Below are positions 32,698 to 33,181 of a stretch of DNA of 33,181 nt, piece by piece. Both the position numbers and the translations under genes were made by a program. Every line of letters starts with the position of its first letter. The stretch's first letter is position 1. The DNA comes from Ectothiorhodospiraceae bacterium (GTDB lineage Bacteria > Pseudomonadota > Gammaproteobacteria > Nitrococcales > Halorhodospiraceae): assembly GCA_003552345.1 (NCBI GenBank), contig PULM01000031.1, positions 1-33,181 of the forward strand. Reading direction: 5' to 3'. The notes below the pieces were generated by a model, which ran no database searches, had not been told where the DNA came from, and saw nothing but the letters and a program-made list of their open reading frames with translations.

Positions 32698-33181
32698 ATG
32701 CGCTGGCTGAGAGTGCCAACCCCCAGGCTGCCGAACCGGCTGGCAAGCAGCCCGTCCCGTTTTGTGGTCTACTCCACGCTGGGCCATGTGGCCGTGTTCA
32801 CGGTGATGGGCGCGAACTTCGCAACCTGCACCCGCACCCCGGAGGCCCCGGAGTTCGACGGCCCGATCATCGAGGCCACCGCGGTGGACAGCGCTGCGGT
32901 GGAAGCCGATATGGAGCGGCGCCAGGAACCAGAGCCGGAACCCGAGCCGGAGCCGGAGCCGGAGCCAGAACCGGAACCAGAGCCGGAACCCGAACCGGAG
33001 CCAGAGCCGGAGCCGGAGCCCGAACCGGAACCCGAGCCAGAGCCGGAACCGGAGCCCGAGCCAGAACCGGAGCCGGAACCGGAGCCCGAACCAGAGCCCG
33101 AGCCCGAACCAGAGCCCGAGCCCGAACCAGAGCCCGAGCCCGAACCAGAGCCCGAGCCGGAACCCGAACCAGAGCCCGAAC
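32698..33181 (+). CDS. tolA: TolA, N-terminal part with Glu-Pro repeat linker (3' truncated)
   Basis: Not in the ORF track because it has no stop within the window. It starts at ATG 32698 with GAGG eight bases upstream, 10 bases after tolR. There is a short cytoplasmic basic segment, one transmembrane helix (FVVYSTLGHVAVFTVMGANF) and then the TolA-like segment IIEATAVDSAAVEADMERRQ. From 32926 onward every codon pair is Glu-Pro, at least 42 pairs to the window edge. TolA normally has an Ala/Lys/Glu-rich helical domain II here; Glu-Pro repeats are more typical of TonB. Position and the juxtamembrane segment favour TolA. The C-terminal domain is not visible, so a TonB-like identity is not fully excluded. 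Confidence 0.85.
   Translation, partial: MRWLRVPTPRLPNRLASSPSRFVVYSTLGHVAVFTVMGANFATCTRTPEAPEFDGPIIEATAVDSAAVEADMERRQEPEPEPEPEPEPEPEPEPEPEPEPEPEPEPEPEPEPEPEPEPEPEPEPEPEPEPEPEPEPEPEPEPEPEPEPEPEPEPEPEPEPE
32926..33181 (+). repeat. Hexanucleotide-based Glu-Pro coding repeat (GARCCN)n
   Basis: 256 bases of uninterrupted GAA/GAG alternating with CCA/CCC/CCG codons. From 33088 to 33159 an 18-bp unit (GAACCAGAGCCCGAGCCC) occurs four times in tandem with one difference in the last copy, indicating recent local duplication. The tract continues beyond the window. Confidence 0.97.

Noticed and set aside
32926-33181. Possible CRISPR or intergenic satellite
   Set aside because: The repeat is an unbroken in-frame Glu-Pro coding tract within tolA, without spacers.

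Overview
This is a gene-dense, very GC-rich (about 68-70 % by eye) chromosomal window from a gammaproteobacterium. The best guess is a Halorhodospira-like member of the Ectothiorhodospiraceae. The reasons are gammaproteobacterial synteny (gcvR divergent from dapA, dapA-bamC, yebC-ruvCAB-tolQRA), a two-subunit class III PHA synthase (phaE-phaC) as in purple sulfur bacteria, a BacNav-type sodium channel of a kind known from haloalkaliphilic relatives, and acidic proteins. The genus is an inference; no search was run. No transposon, prophage, CRISPR array, tRNA or rRNA was seen.

Layout. 1-245: end of ssb and its terminator. 286-3670 (minus): voltage-gated sodium channel, CopZ-like chaperone and CopA copper ATPase. 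3645-4274: a small heat-shock protein with a sigma32-like promoter lying inside the start of the channel gene. 4343-5157: a small lipoprotein and a UspA protein. 5253-8264: a CstA carrier, a 92-aa protein ending in Cys-Cys and an ArsA/Get3-type ATPase. 8299-15693 (minus): dapA-bamC-purL-galU-qor. 15854-20445: gcvR and a PIN-PhoH ATPase, then divergent perM and bepA. 20498-24240: the polyhydroxybutyrate locus, phaE-phaC (plus) facing phaB and the regulator phaR (minus). 24379-28400: an HDOD protein, pabB and a long-chain acyl-CoA synthetase. 28482-33181: yebC-ruvC-ruvA-ruvB-tolQ-tolR-tolA, with tolA running off the window.

The most notable unlabelled signals are in the PHB locus. Between phaC and phaB, the minus strand carries a consensus-like sigma70 promoter (TTGACA-N17-TATCAT), about 168 nt of strongly foldable sequence with no convincing ORF, and a textbook intrinsic terminator with eight U residues. 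I read this as an unannotated small RNA. It exposes an anti-Shine-Dalgarno motif (UCUCCUCC), a copy of which recurs in its main hairpin. Separately, phaB and phaR have near-duplicate promoters (20 of 24 positions identical) with a TGC-rich element in the -35/-10 spacer, and phaB has a further inverted copy downstream. These are probably PhaR operators. Other points of interest are the cstA/Cys-Cys protein/ArsA operon, a TolA with a TonB-like (Glu-Pro)n linker of at least 42 units, and stem-loops that contain the stop codons of convergent genes.

Coordinates and motifs were read by eye from the sequence and ORF track. Promoters, operators and the small RNA are predictions without expression data.
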